Of a stretch of 64,000 nucleotides of DNA, positions 1 to 9,381 are shown in pieces. A model generated the notes under the pieces. That model was not told the DNA's origin. It was given only the letters and a program-made list of their open reading frames with translations, and made no database searches. Source of the stretch: Clarkia xantiana subsp. parviflora (taxonomy: Eukaryota; Streptophyta; Magnoliopsida; Myrtales; Onagraceae); NCBI GenBank assembly GCA_036873135.1, contig JAPTYO010000007.1, positions 28,006,763 to 28,070,762 of the forward strand. The letters run 5' to 3'. The translations under genes and the position numbers were made by a program. Within the stretch, counting starts at the first letter, position 1; every line of letters begins with the position of its first letter.

Positions 1-103
1 TGTCGACTGGGATCCACTCGCCTCTTTGAAGGGGTACCAACTGAAGGAGGGCCACTCCATTCCCAATAAAGAGTTGGCTCTCCACCTGGTAAACGCCTCC
101 GTC

Positions 104-137
<34 letters not shown>

Positions 138-853
138 GATCGCCCCCGCTTGCCAATTGATTGTGCGGAGGAGGCTACTCGACAACTCCTGCATCGGCAA
201 GCCAAGGTAAGGGTTTTCGACGTTTTTTCCTGCTGTTATCTTTTTGGTATAATTTCATAATGAACACGTTTGTTCTTTTTCAGGCCACCCGCGACTTCCT
301 GCAGGTTGGTCAATTGATCCTCGACTTGAATGAGGAAGTTTCTCTCCTGAGGGGGAAACTTGCCTCTATAGAGTTGGAGGTGGAGGTGGGGCAACATCTT
401 CGAAGAGAGGTTGCTCGTTTTGAAGAGGAGCTCACTCGCCTAGCTGCCACCTTGACGAGTACGACCGAAGATCTCTCCTCTTGCAGAGATGCCTTGAGGG
501 TTTTTGTGACTCTTTCGACGGTTTTCAGCGAGGCTTATCGGGATTCGGCTGCTTTTCTGAAGATTTTTCGAACCAAGGAGGTTTCTTGTCAAGAGGAGAT
601 CGCCATGCTGAAGGCGGATGTGGAGAAGCACAAGAGATCTGATTCTGAGGTCATTGCTAGCTATAAAGCTAGTGAGGTGTACCAGAATGATGCTGCCATG
701 ACTTACGGGCAGATGCTTCTCTCGACCTTTGCCTCTGTGATGAAGGATATTAGGGCTATGGACCCTAATTTCGACTTCTCGAAGGTGGAGGCTCTTCGAG
801 GGTATTTGGCGGAGGAGGCTAGGGCTAGGGAGAGGAGGAGGAAGCTTGTATAG
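1..853 (+). CDS. Retroelement-borne coiled-coil protein, antisense to gag; 5' end outside window
   Basis: The last exon is 284-853 and begins after a TTTTTCAG acceptor. It encodes about 189 residues of mostly heptad-like, Glu/Leu/Arg-rich sequence, so a long coiled coil, ending in a basic tail (RARERRRKLV). An upstream exon ends at 206 with a GTAAGG donor and gives ...RQLLHRQAK, in frame with the last exon. Further left, position 2 onward reads like a conserved plant transposon-linked protein (SLKGYQLKEGHSIPNKE), but that frame is out of phase with the exon end because of the poly-C run at 105-135. A longer ATG-initiated reading from 161 crosses the intron and is less likely. I know of no enzymatic function for such proteins. 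A similar ORF sits inside the large LTR element at 42524-43135. Confidence 0.55.
105..135. repeat. Poly-C tract of 31 bases
   Basis: There are 31 consecutive C bases inside the upstream exon of the coiled-coil gene. The reading frames before and after the tract do not match, so either the copy is frameshifted by slippage or the tract length is an assembly error. Confidence 0.9.
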
Positions 854-1156
854 ATGTTTTAATTTCCTTCCCGACTCAATGTAAACTTTTGTTTGTTTAA
901 TGAAAGAAGGGAGGTTTTATCCATCTTTGACGATCTTTGCTCATTCGTTCATTTATTACCCTTTTGCACTTTCCGCCAAACTTAAAGTACTATTAGATCT
1001 TTTTCAGAAAGTCTAATCATTCCCAATAAATATACCAAAGATTGTTGCTCATTGAACATGCTCGATTTTTAGAATAGATATCGAAATTCTACACAATCGA
1101 ACTTTAAGAAGGGTAAAATTTCCCAAGTATCTAACCTGTCTTCCGAGTCGTCGACC

Positions 1157-2103
1157 TTTCTGAGTGATTTGGCTGATATCAGATTTTGGATGGTCGATTC
1201 GTGACTTTGGGAAGATCAGTCTTTAAGAACTTCAATCAATCCGTCTGAGTGATTTAGTGGATATCAGACCATTAACGATCATCGAGTTCTTCTGTACTGC
1301 AAGTAGTCGATCCATCTGAGTGATTTGACTGATATCAGATGTTTTGATGATCGACTCTTGAGTTCTTCTGCACTGCAAGTAGTCGATCCGTCTGAGTGAT
1401 TTAGTGGATATCAGACGTTTTGATGATCGACTCTTGAGTTCTTCTGCACTGCAAGTAGTCGATCCATCTGAGTGAGTTGACTGATATCAGATGTTTTGAT
1501 GATCGACTCTTGAGTTCTTCTGCACTGCAAGTAGTCGATCCATCTGAGTGATTTAGTGGATATCAGACGTTTTGATGATCGACTCTTGAGTTCTTCTGCA
1601 CTGCAAGTAGTCGATCCATGAGTGATTTGACTGATATCATATGTTTTGATGATCGACTCTTGAGTTCTTCTGCACTGCAAGTAGTCGATCCGTCTGAGTG
1701 ATTTAGTGGATATCAGAAGTTTTGATGATCGACTCTTGAGTTCTTCTGCACTGCAAGTAGTCGATCCATCTGAGTGATTTGACTGATATCAGATGTTTTG
1801 ATGATCGACTCTTGAGTTCTTCTGCACTGCAAGTAGTCGATCCGTCTGAGTGATTTAGTGGATATCAGACATTTTGATGATCGACTCTTGAGTTCTTCTG
1901 CACTGCAAGTAGTCGATCCGTCTGAGTGATTTAGTGGATATCAGACGTTTGATGATCGACTCTTGAGTTCTTCTGCACTGCAAGTAGTCGATCCATCTGA
2001 GTTATTTGACTGATATCAGATGTTTTGATGATCGACTCTTGAGTTCTTCGTAATTTTTCGACGCCGCATCGACTAATCTGAGTGATTTAGATGATATCAG
2101 ATT
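1157..2103. repeat. 76-bp tandem array, about 12 units, with two inverted repeats per unit
   Basis: Units repeat every 76 bp (for example CTGAGTG at 1392, 1468 and 1544). Two subtypes mostly alternate: one has GATTTAGTGGATATC and the other GATTTGACTGATATC, giving a 152-bp higher-order period in much of the array. Each unit has one inverted repeat GATCGACT...AGTCGATC, extended inward by CTTG/CAAG, and a second TCTGA-N15-TCAGA whose outer bases vary together (CG...CG or CA...TG). Edge units at 1157 and 2075 are diverged. The array lies between the coiled-coil gene and the protease end of the gag ORF, in the untranslated part of the retroelement. Confidence 0.92.
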
Positions 2104-2274
2104 GTTGCTAGTCAGTTTTTTTTAGTGCTGGTAGCCTAGAAAGAAAAGCTCGGATATCTTGAAAAAGGAAGGGCCTTTTAAAAAAGGCTTGTATTCATTT
2201 ATCCGTCCTGAATCTTACAAAGAAAAAGCATCATAGAACAAACATTAGCCTTAAAAATAAGCGAAATTATTTTC

Positions 2275-4407
2275 TTAACAGGGCACCGTTTTTATGACTT
2301 CTCTCTGGTTCCGGCGTCTCATCGAACTGACGTAACATCGTCGAGATGCAGTTTGATCGCCTCTCACTTCCCCTATCCCGTGCGGTGTCGGGAATTTCAT
2401 TACCTGATGAGCTGTTGAGGGGATTATTCGGTGAGGATTAAGAGTCGTTCTTCCAATAATGGCATTGTATGCTGAGGCGGCGTCGACGACTACGAAGAGC
2501 ACATCTACGGTTAGAGTCGTCTTCTCTTTTCCCATAACCATTGGGAGTTTGATAGCGCCCATTGGATAGGTGGTCCTTCCGGCAAATCCTATGAGAGGAA
2601 AGTCGACCTTCAGGAGATCCCTCTGTGTTAATCCCAGACTTTGGAAAGCTTTGTAAAAAAGTATATCTGTCGAGCTTCCACTGTCGATTAGAATTCTCTT
2701 GACCTCATAATCTGCCAAAGTAGCAGTGATGACCAAAGCGTCGTCATGCGGTTGGGTGACCATTATAAGGTCGTCAGTGGTGAAACTTATAACCACTGGG
2801 TCGACTTCTTCTGGCGCCTTCCCTTTATCTCTGCCTTGTGAGATCTGGGTGGCATAAACTTCTCGAGCAGTGCTGGTTTCCCCTCCTGAGGCGAATCCTC
2901 CAGCAATGACGTTGATTGTCCCTCTTGGGGGTGGGTTGTCATGAGGTGGAGATCTTGAATTTCTTCTGGGGCTTCGACTCCGTTTTAGAGCCTTGGAAGG
3001 TTTGTCGATGAACTTGAGTAATTTGCCCCTTCGGATTAAAGCCTCGATGTCATGTTTCAAGGCGACACATTCGTTAGTGCCGTGTCCCTGAATCCGATGA
3101 TATCGACAATAATCGTTCATCTGAGATCCCATCGGTCCTTTTTTAACCCGGGGAGGATCATCCAGCTTAATTTTTTCCATCTCCTTGAGCACAACTGATA
3201 TATTGTGTGTGAGAGGAGTAAACTTTCCTGGATAGGGGCTAGGATTTCTCATTCCGGGACGGTTTCCGGGTCGGAAGTTTCCCTCTCGTTTTTCTTCCTT
3301 CCTAGGTGGTCGAGAAGCGGAGCCTTCTTCGGTTTTTGTTGGCACGACTGAGCGCTTGATTTCTCGAGGCGAATTCTCGTGTGATCTTTCCAGATCTATG
3401 TACTTCTTCACCTTCGTGGCGAGGGCATCGATCTTTCTCACCGGCTTCATCACCACGTTGTCCTTCAGAGCTTGGCTCTGTGTCTTAAGACCTCTCCAGA
3501 AGGTCCTGATCAACTCGCCATCCGTGGCGTCTTCATTTAACTGTTGGAGTATCTTATGGAACCTAGTGTAATAATTGGCCAAGGTTTCATCAGAACCTTG
3601 TTCAATTTTATCTAGGAAATCCATACTCTTCAGGCGCTGTCTTTGGCCTATATGGCATTTGATGAATTTAGCCTTCAGTTCCTTCCATGAATCGATCGAG
3701 TTGTCGGGGAGGCCATAGAACCAAGTGGACACCTCTTCTTTCAACGTAGTTGGGAAGATGGCTGCATAGTGATCCGGAGTTGCCCATCTTCCCAGGAGGG
3801 AAGAGTTATGGGCGTTGATGTGGCGAACAGGATCTCCTTCGCCTGTGTAGTCGTCAATGTTCCTCGCAAAGACTTGCCAATATCCCGAGCACAAGTCCAG
3901 ATTTGAGAACCACTTAGCTCCACTCAATCGATCAAATAAATCTGCAATGAGAGGGATAGGGTACTTGTTCTTTACCGTCAATATATTCAGCGCCCGGTAG
4001 TCGATGCACATCCGTAAGGAACCGCATTTTATGAGCTCTTGCTCGAGCCCATCCACTTCAGCTTGAATCCCCTCAAGCTTAGCAAGTTTCGACTGCATTT
4101 CAGCAATTTCGTCCAGCTCCCGCATCACGGCAAGTTCTGTCCGCGTCCCCGCAAACTCCTTTACCTCATCTTGAGTGGCTGTGATGGTAGATTCGAGCGC
4201 GTCGCCCTTCTTCCCAAGTTCCTCAGTAGCGTCCTTCACATCCTTCCGGAGCCCCTCAATTCCGGAACAGATATCGTCCACACTCTTGGACGCATACACG
4301 GCGTCATCTTGGACTTCCGCCACCACGTTCCACATCTCATCTACACGATGATCTAGGTCCGCCAAATGCTCATTGGTAATCATCTTGGGCTTCTCGGCAA
4401 TTACCAA
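2275..4407 (-). CDS. Chimeric retrotransposon polyprotein: gag-like/RT fragment/gag/protease
   Basis: This single 710-residue open frame is made of pieces in an abnormal order. Residues about 1-127 are an acidic, coiled-coil-rich leader like the N-terminus of some Gypsy gag proteins. Residues about 128-180 are a reverse transcriptase fragment (MCIDYRALN, KYPIPLI, SGYWQV), cut before the YxDD motif. Residues about 182-345 are a second, Ty3-type gag domain (GEGDPVRHIN, FYGLPDNS). Around 425-455 lies the CHHC-type motif (YCRYHRIQGHGTNEC) common in Tat-type gag. Around 570-585 is the aspartic protease motif (LIDSGSSTDILF). The frame stops soon after the protease, with no pol. An ATG at about 4430 would start the leader but meets a stop after six codons, so the frame as seen starts inside the leader. 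It is probably non-autonomous and may be a pseudogene by fusion. Confidence 0.8.
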   Translation of the reverse strand: MVIAEKPKMITNEHLADLDHRVDEMWNVVAEVQDDAVYASKSVDDICSGIEGLRKDVKDATEELGKKGDALESTITATQDEVKEFAGTRTELAVMRELDEIAEMQSKLAKLEGIQAEVDGLEQELIKCGSLRMCIDYRALNILTVKNKYPIPLIADLFDRLSGAKWFSNLDLCSGYWQVFARNIDDYTGEGDPVRHINAHNSSLLGRWATPDHYAAIFPTTLKEEVSTWFYGLPDNSIDSWKELKAKFIKCHIGQRQRLKSMDFLDKIEQGSDETLANYYTRFHKILQQLNEDATDGELIRTFWRGLKTQSQALKDNVVMKPVRKIDALATKVKKYIDLERSHENSPREIKRSVVPTKTEEGSASRPPRKEEKREGNFRPGNRPGMRNPSPYPGKFTPLTHNISVVLKEMEKIKLDDPPRVKKGPMGSQMNDYCRYHRIQGHGTNECVALKHDIEALIRRGKLLKFIDKPSKALKRSRSPRRNSRSPPHDNPPPRGTINVIAGGFASGGETSTAREVYATQISQGRDKGKAPEEVDPVVISFTTDDLIMVTQPHDDALVITATLADYEVKRILIDSGSSTDILFYKAFQSLGLTQRDLLKVDFPLIGFAGRTTYPMGAIKLPMVMGKEKTTLTVDVLFVVVDAASAYNAIIGRTTLNPHRIIPSTAHQVMKFPTPHGIGEVRGDQTASRRCYVSSMRRRNQREVIKTVPC

Positions 4408-4449
4408 CTCCTACTGTTTGTTAGATGCCATCTATTGGATTGGATTGAA

Positions 4450-4465
4450 CTTAGCTCTGATACCA
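4450..4465 (-). promoter_or_regulatory. Primer-binding site matching initiator tRNA-Met
   Basis: On the minus strand the sequence TGGTATCAGAGCTAAG starts two bases after the LTR end. TGGTATCAGAGC is the usual plant PBS complementary to the 3' end of initiator tRNA-Met. Confidence 0.85.
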
Positions 4466-4467
4466 CT

Positions 4468-4861
4468 TGTCACGGGCTTGGAATTTCTCACAACTTACCC
4501 TCACCCGTGCGGCCTTAGGATCCGCTACTAACTCAGTCTAACCCTCGATCTCAAGAATAAAAGAGATAAATATGAAGCGAGAACTATATATATTGTGTTG
4601 CTTTAGAATTCTTGGATGATTTACAAAGAATGAGAAGACCCTATATATACAAGTGATGAATACTCTCTAAGTAAGCTACACATTTAATAGGGAGACACAT
4701 ATGACAAGTGGCATATTCTCTACACATTCCCTAATACAACGAATCTAGACGGATACGTCGAATCGGAACACTTAGTGACTTCACGCTCCTTGGTTGCCAT
4801 ATTTGGATGAATTCCTGCTATATGGAGCAAATTATCGGGTGTATGCTCCAGGTCCGTGACA
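4468..4861 (-). repeat. LTR of the left-hand retroelement, 394 bp
   Basis: The LTR begins TGTCACGG and ends CCGTGACA (plus strand), giving TG...CA ends in an 8-bp inverted repeat, and it abuts the PBS. It is the 5' LTR of the minus-strand element. No second copy was found in the window. Confidence 0.82.
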
Positions 4862-5411
4862 CAGAGTATTCTAGTCACAAAAATATATTTTCGGCAGTTT
4901 TAATTGTTCACGTGAATAATTCCGTTAGTCTTTAATTATAAAATTAACATGCCTATATAATGACTAGTTTCGAAATTTCAGCTAATTATTTACTTAAAAA
5001 ATTTTAGATTGTATGAAAAGTTTGGCTTACTATTATTCTTAAGAAAAAATTATATTATATTTCTATACATTATATTATATTATATATACTTAAAAAAAGA
5101 ACGGGGAATAGAAATTAGAAAACAAATAAAAATATCTTTAATTGGAATTGACAGAACTGAGCCCCAACTTGTTGCATTTATTAATGCTATTACTTCAACA
5201 CACGGATGCCACTTGTATCCCCCTTCCCCTTTCCAATTCCGACAGACGACGACTCTTCAATTCAATACAAAATTCCTCACCGCTTACGTTTCGACTTCTC
5301 CCCAACAATACTTAACTCCTAAGTTCTCGCTACCCTCCTTCAAATCAAATCAAATCCCTTTCTCGTCTCCTTTCTGGGTTTCTGAGGTCATATCTTCTCT
5401 CAATTTCAAAC
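4862..5411. other. Upstream region and 5' UTR of the ECT-type gene
   Basis: About 550 bp between the retroelement LTR and the ECT start codon. It is AT-rich to about 5110 with TATA-like runs around 5050-5090, then CT-rich leader-like sequence from about 5210. An open frame at 5009-5455 runs through it but resembles no known protein and overlaps the real start out of frame, so it is not called. Confidence 0.6.
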
Positions 5412-8400
5412 ATGGCGACTGTTGCTTCTCCCTCAGACCGTATCCTTCTACGTAACTTATCTGTATAGTATTTGCTACCCTGTTATATATTTCGATTCGG
5501 TTTGTTTCCTCGCCGTTTACTTCTCTGATGCTTCAAGTTTCTTCCTTTAGGGTTCTTGGTCCGTGATTTTATGATTATATGTTTGCTAAATTCATATAAA
5601 TATACCAACTTTATCTTCAATACTGTTGATATGTTGAAATTGGCCCCTTGCTTTATTTCTAATTCGAAGAAGCTTTGATTGATATCAGGGATAGAGTCAG
5701 AATTTACTGAATTGCACTGCAGTGGCCTGGATTTAAGCTTCATTGTTCTTGATCCGTGATTATATGTTTGCTAAATTCATATAAATTTTCAGACTTTATC
5801 TTCAATACTGTTTGACATAATGAAATTGGCGCCTGCTTTGTTTCAAATGCAAAGCAGCTTTGATTGATATCAGGGACAGAGTCAGAATTTACTGAATTGC
5901 ACTGAGTGGCTTGGATTTCAAGCTTGACTGTTCATGATCCGTGATTTTGTGACCATATGTTTGCAAATTCATATAAATTTGCAAACTTTTATCTTCAATA
6001 CTGTTGACATATTGAAATTGGCGCCTGCTTTATTTCAAATTTGAAGCAGCTTTGATTGATATCAGGAATAGAGCCAGAATTTACTGAATTTGCTGTGGCT
6101 TGGATTTAAAGCTTTTAGGGCACAAATACTAGAAATTGAACAAAAAATAGAATTATGTTGCAAATTCACTGTTATGTTATGCCCTTAACTGTGATATTAT
6201 AGAAGTGGTAGATCTGCTGCAGCAGTTGGCAATAGGCCCTAATGCTCCTGAGGTCCCCAAGCCGAAAACCGAGGTAATATATTCAAATTTCGTCCATGTT
6301 TCTGTACTGTGCAAAGCATAAACAAAATTAAGAATATCAACTGATATGTTCTAATCATTTTGTTATTTATGTAGATTCCTGCTGTTTCTAACATGGCAAA
6401 TGTTGCTGCTAAACCGTTCGAGAAGCCTAATGCCCCATTGCAGATAGACCCAAACGTCGGTTATTTTTCGAATGGTTATCCATCTACTCCTTACTCTTAT
6501 GGAGGTGGGCCTTTTAATTTGGTATATAAACATATTAATGTAGGTTTATTCGTTCTACTTGGTGTTTGTATGATCTAATATATATGATGGGCAAATATTT
6601 AGGGTATGGACAGAACAACGAATGGATCAACTATCCAAGATTTGACACAATAGATGCTGCAAATGTAAGATTTTGCATTTATGAATTTTCAAAATGTAAT
6701 CTTTTCATGTTTGTCACATTGAGTTTTTAATTTTTTTGTTCTCTAGAGCGGCTCACCGATGTATCACCAAGGTTATGGTTACATGCCATACGGAGCATAT
6801 TCTCCGGTGCCATCTCCAGTTCCAACCAATGGAAACGAAGTCCACCATTACCTTTATTCTCCAAATCATTACTACCAAAATCAGCATACTTATGCTGAAG
6901 GTAACAAAGGAAGCTTAAGAAGCTTTGGCAATACAGGAAGTAGAAAAGGGAATGGTGGATCGATGAAACAGAATCCGCACTCTTCATTTCCTAACGACTT
7001 TCTCTCTGGGGAAGGGTGGCGATCAGACATTCCTTCACCGACTTATTTGGATCCTGTTTATGGTTTTGGTGGAATTCCGTCGCCACTGTCTGGGTTTGAT
7101 GTATCTGCATTTTATGATTTCTCCAACTACGCGGGGTTTTCTCCCAATCTATCACAAGCAAATAGTCTCCACCCTATGTCAAATCCCTTGGTAAGTTTGT
7201 GAATTTTACTTCTTTGTCTTGAAACTTAATAGTAGTCAATTCATGCTCTTGCAATTTGGAATTTGACATAGTCACAAGACTCACAACATAGGTCATGATG
7301 CTAATCGATGTCCCTGATTTAAATGTTGATATTCAGTTTCCCAACTATCAAATTGGTTGATTACTACTTTTTCCTTTTAAAATCGACGAAACGAAAAACA
7401 TGTGTTCTAAGTATCAAATAAGCCTAAACCATGAGCAACAAAGCTAATACTTCGGAAAAGTTGAGAACATGTTCATGTTGCTTAATACTTAGGAAAAGTT
7501 GAGAACATGTTCATGTTGCTTAAAACGCCTATTTTAACCCCCAAACCAGTCGAAAGAACTGGAAATCAACAAATTTGATAGTAGGTACATCGAATATTAA
7601 CATTTCAAATATGAGAAAGCAATTAGCAATATGGCATATGGTTGGGACTGGTTTTAGGTTTATAACCATCTTAAATAATTAAAATTTTGTGACATGTATT
7701 TTTCGTTATGTTCTTGACTTGTGTTCTTCAAACAAGGAATAGGGAAATTGCTGATTTAATCTATATCACATTTTTGCTGCAGAATTCACCACACAAAAGA
7801 TCGAACTCTGTCTTCAACAAAGTTCCTAACCAAATCTACCCAAGCAACAATTTATACGGTCTCTATGGAAATACACTTGGCACTGGATATGATTCTTTCA
7901 GCTATAATCCAAGATCTTCTAGACTGGATTGGTCAGACACTAGCAGCAAATACAGAACGAGATCCCAATTCAATGGAACATTCGGGTATGTCAATCAAAA
8001 CTCGGATGGTCTAAGTGAGCTTAACCGAGGACCAAGAGGCAAAGCACAGAAGACTGCTTTTAGTGGGAGCCTTAAAGATGAAACTGTCACTGCAATTCCC
8101 AACAAGGACGATTTTACAGGGGAAAATCTTGCAGTGGATCACACCGATGCGAGGTTTTTTGTGATCAAGTCTTATAGTGAAGATGATGTTCATAAAAGCA
8201 TCAAGTATGGTGTTTGGGCGAGCACACCAAATGGTAATAAGAAGCTGAATGAAGCTTATCGAGCAGCCAAAGAGAAGCCTGAGAATTGTCCGGTCTTCCT
8301 TTTCTTTTCGGTGAGTATAGTTTATGTGTTGTACCGTGCCAAAAGTCGTTTAATTTTGCATTTTTACTGTGAAAAAGTTTTGATATTTCAATTTGTACCA

Positions 8401-9381
8401 TAATGTTTCACTGAGGCTGTTTCTATCATAAGCCATTCACAATATGGCCTAAAAGGTCGAACTTTTACACACAATTAGCCTAAAAGATTGAGATTTTACA
8501 CACAATTTGGCCTAAAAGGCTGAACTTTTACACACAAAAAATACTTAAATGCCTAGTTTCTGTGTTGTACTGTGCCAAAATTGTGTTAATTTTGCCTTTT
8601 TACTGAGAAAAAGTTTTATTATTTTAATTCGTACCATAATGTTATGTCGGAAATTGTCAAATCTACTTGCTTTTGTAGTTTCTCATCGATGTTGTTGATA
8701 TGTGTGATCATCTTTCGATTATGATGCTAATTTTTTAGCTTGTATAGGTGAACACGAGTGGTCAATTTGTCGGAGTTGCAGAGATGGTTAGTCCGGTTGA
8801 TTTTGACCGGACAGTAGACTACTGGCAGCAAGATAAGTGGCAGGGATGCTTCTCTGTGAAGTGGCATGTTATTAAGGATGTCCAAAACACTAATCTGAAG
8901 CATATCAAACTCGAAAACAATGATAACAAGCCTGTAACTAACAGCAGAGACACTCAAGAGGTTTGTATATCTATATTATTTCTGTATTTCATTCATTTTC
9001 AGCTTGAATTCTGATTGGTATTCGGGATAGGTCGAGTTATCTCAAGGCATTGAGATCCTTAAAATCTTCAAAGACGATAAAAGCACGTCTTCCATCTTAG
9101 ATGACTTTGAGTTCTACGAAGATCGTGAAAGGAAGATGCAGGAAAAGAAGGCCAAGCTGCAGAAATCCCAGAAACAGGTACCGGGTTTTTCACATTTTTA
9201 CTTCGTAGTACAGTAAAGTTGAATAAATCCGATGGGGAGTTGTAAAGTTGTGGACTTTGCTTTGCAGATAGTCGATGTGAAGTTCGGTAATATCTCTGTT
9301 GAGAAAAGAGAGGATCTTGAAGCCAAGAATGTGTTGAAAGGGGATTCTGAGTTTTACAGTGTGCAGATGAATCATGTATAA
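5412..9381 (+). CDS. ECT-family YTH-domain m6A RNA reader
   Basis: Nine coding exons join in phase: 5412-5439, 6203-6273, 6375-6504, 6603-6664, 6747-7190, 7783-8310, 8748-8960, 9031-9177 and 9268-9381, giving 578 residues. The N-terminal two-thirds is a low-complexity Tyr/Pro/Gly/Asn/Ser-rich region, as in ECT proteins. The YTH domain spans about 367-510 ([33 protein letters not shown]-like segment). The three cage tryptophans that bind N6-methyladenosine in the family are visible at about W390, W447 and W452. Family members act in the cytoplasm on m6A-marked mRNA and affect leaf and trichome development. The start [10 protein letters not shown] resembles the usual ECT N-terminus and needs the first short exon. 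It is convergent with the SINE gene. The exact ECT paralogue cannot be assigned. Confidence 0.95.
5548..6113 (+). repeat. Three tandem ~190-bp repeats in ECT intron 1
   Basis: The block from CCGTGATT to AAGCTT occurs three times, with anchors at 5561, 5753 and 5939 (periods 192 and 186 bp). Copies share TTATCTTCAATACTG, GATTGATATCAGG and AGAATTTACTGAATT with scattered changes. Together they form most of the 763-bp first intron (5440-6202). Confidence 0.9.
7440..7530 (+). repeat. ~45-bp tandem duplication in ECT intron 5
   Basis: The segment AAAGTTGAGAACATGTTCAT followed by GTTGCTTAA occurs twice in a row, with TAATACTTCGG or TAATACTTAGG before each copy. It lies in the intron 7191-7782. Confidence 0.85.
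8311..8650 (+). repeat. Nested repeats in ECT intron 6
   Basis: Three tandem ~32-bp units (CACAAT...GCCTAAAAG...TTTTACA) lie at about 8445-8540. They are flanked by a direct duplication of about 85 bp (TGTGTTGTACYGTGCCAAAA ... GTACCATAATGTT) at about 8322-8406 and 8561-8643. Confidence 0.85.

Larger units (their letters stand above)
1..4861 (-). mobile_element. Composite Gypsy-type LTR retroelement, truncated at the window edge
   Basis: Reading on the minus strand, the order is an LTR (4468-4861), a primer-binding site (4450-4465), a chimeric gag/RT/gag/protease ORF (2275-4407), about 165 bp of leader-like DNA, a 76-bp tandem array (about 1157-2103), and an opposite-strand coiled-coil gene (1-853). 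Reverse transcriptase beyond a short fragment, RNase H and integrase are absent. The second LTR is not in the window, so the left end is missing or lies outside. Position 854-1156, between the coiled-coil gene and the array, holds no ORF. A gag-protease unit with tandem repeats and an antisense ORF resembles Tat/Ogre-type Gypsy elements and gag-only derivatives; that lineage call is inference. Confidence 0.75.

Noticed and set aside
1411..1680. Minus-strand 89-codon open frame inside the 76-bp array
   Set aside because: It is three repeats of the tandem unit read through; 76 is not a multiple of three and there is no family similarity.
1157..2103. CRISPR-like array
   Set aside because: The units are contiguous and wholly repeated with no unique spacers, and the genome is a plant.
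5009..5455. 148-codon ORF upstream of the ECT gene
   Set aside because: Low-complexity leader sequence, no similarity, and it overlaps the well-supported ECT start in another frame.
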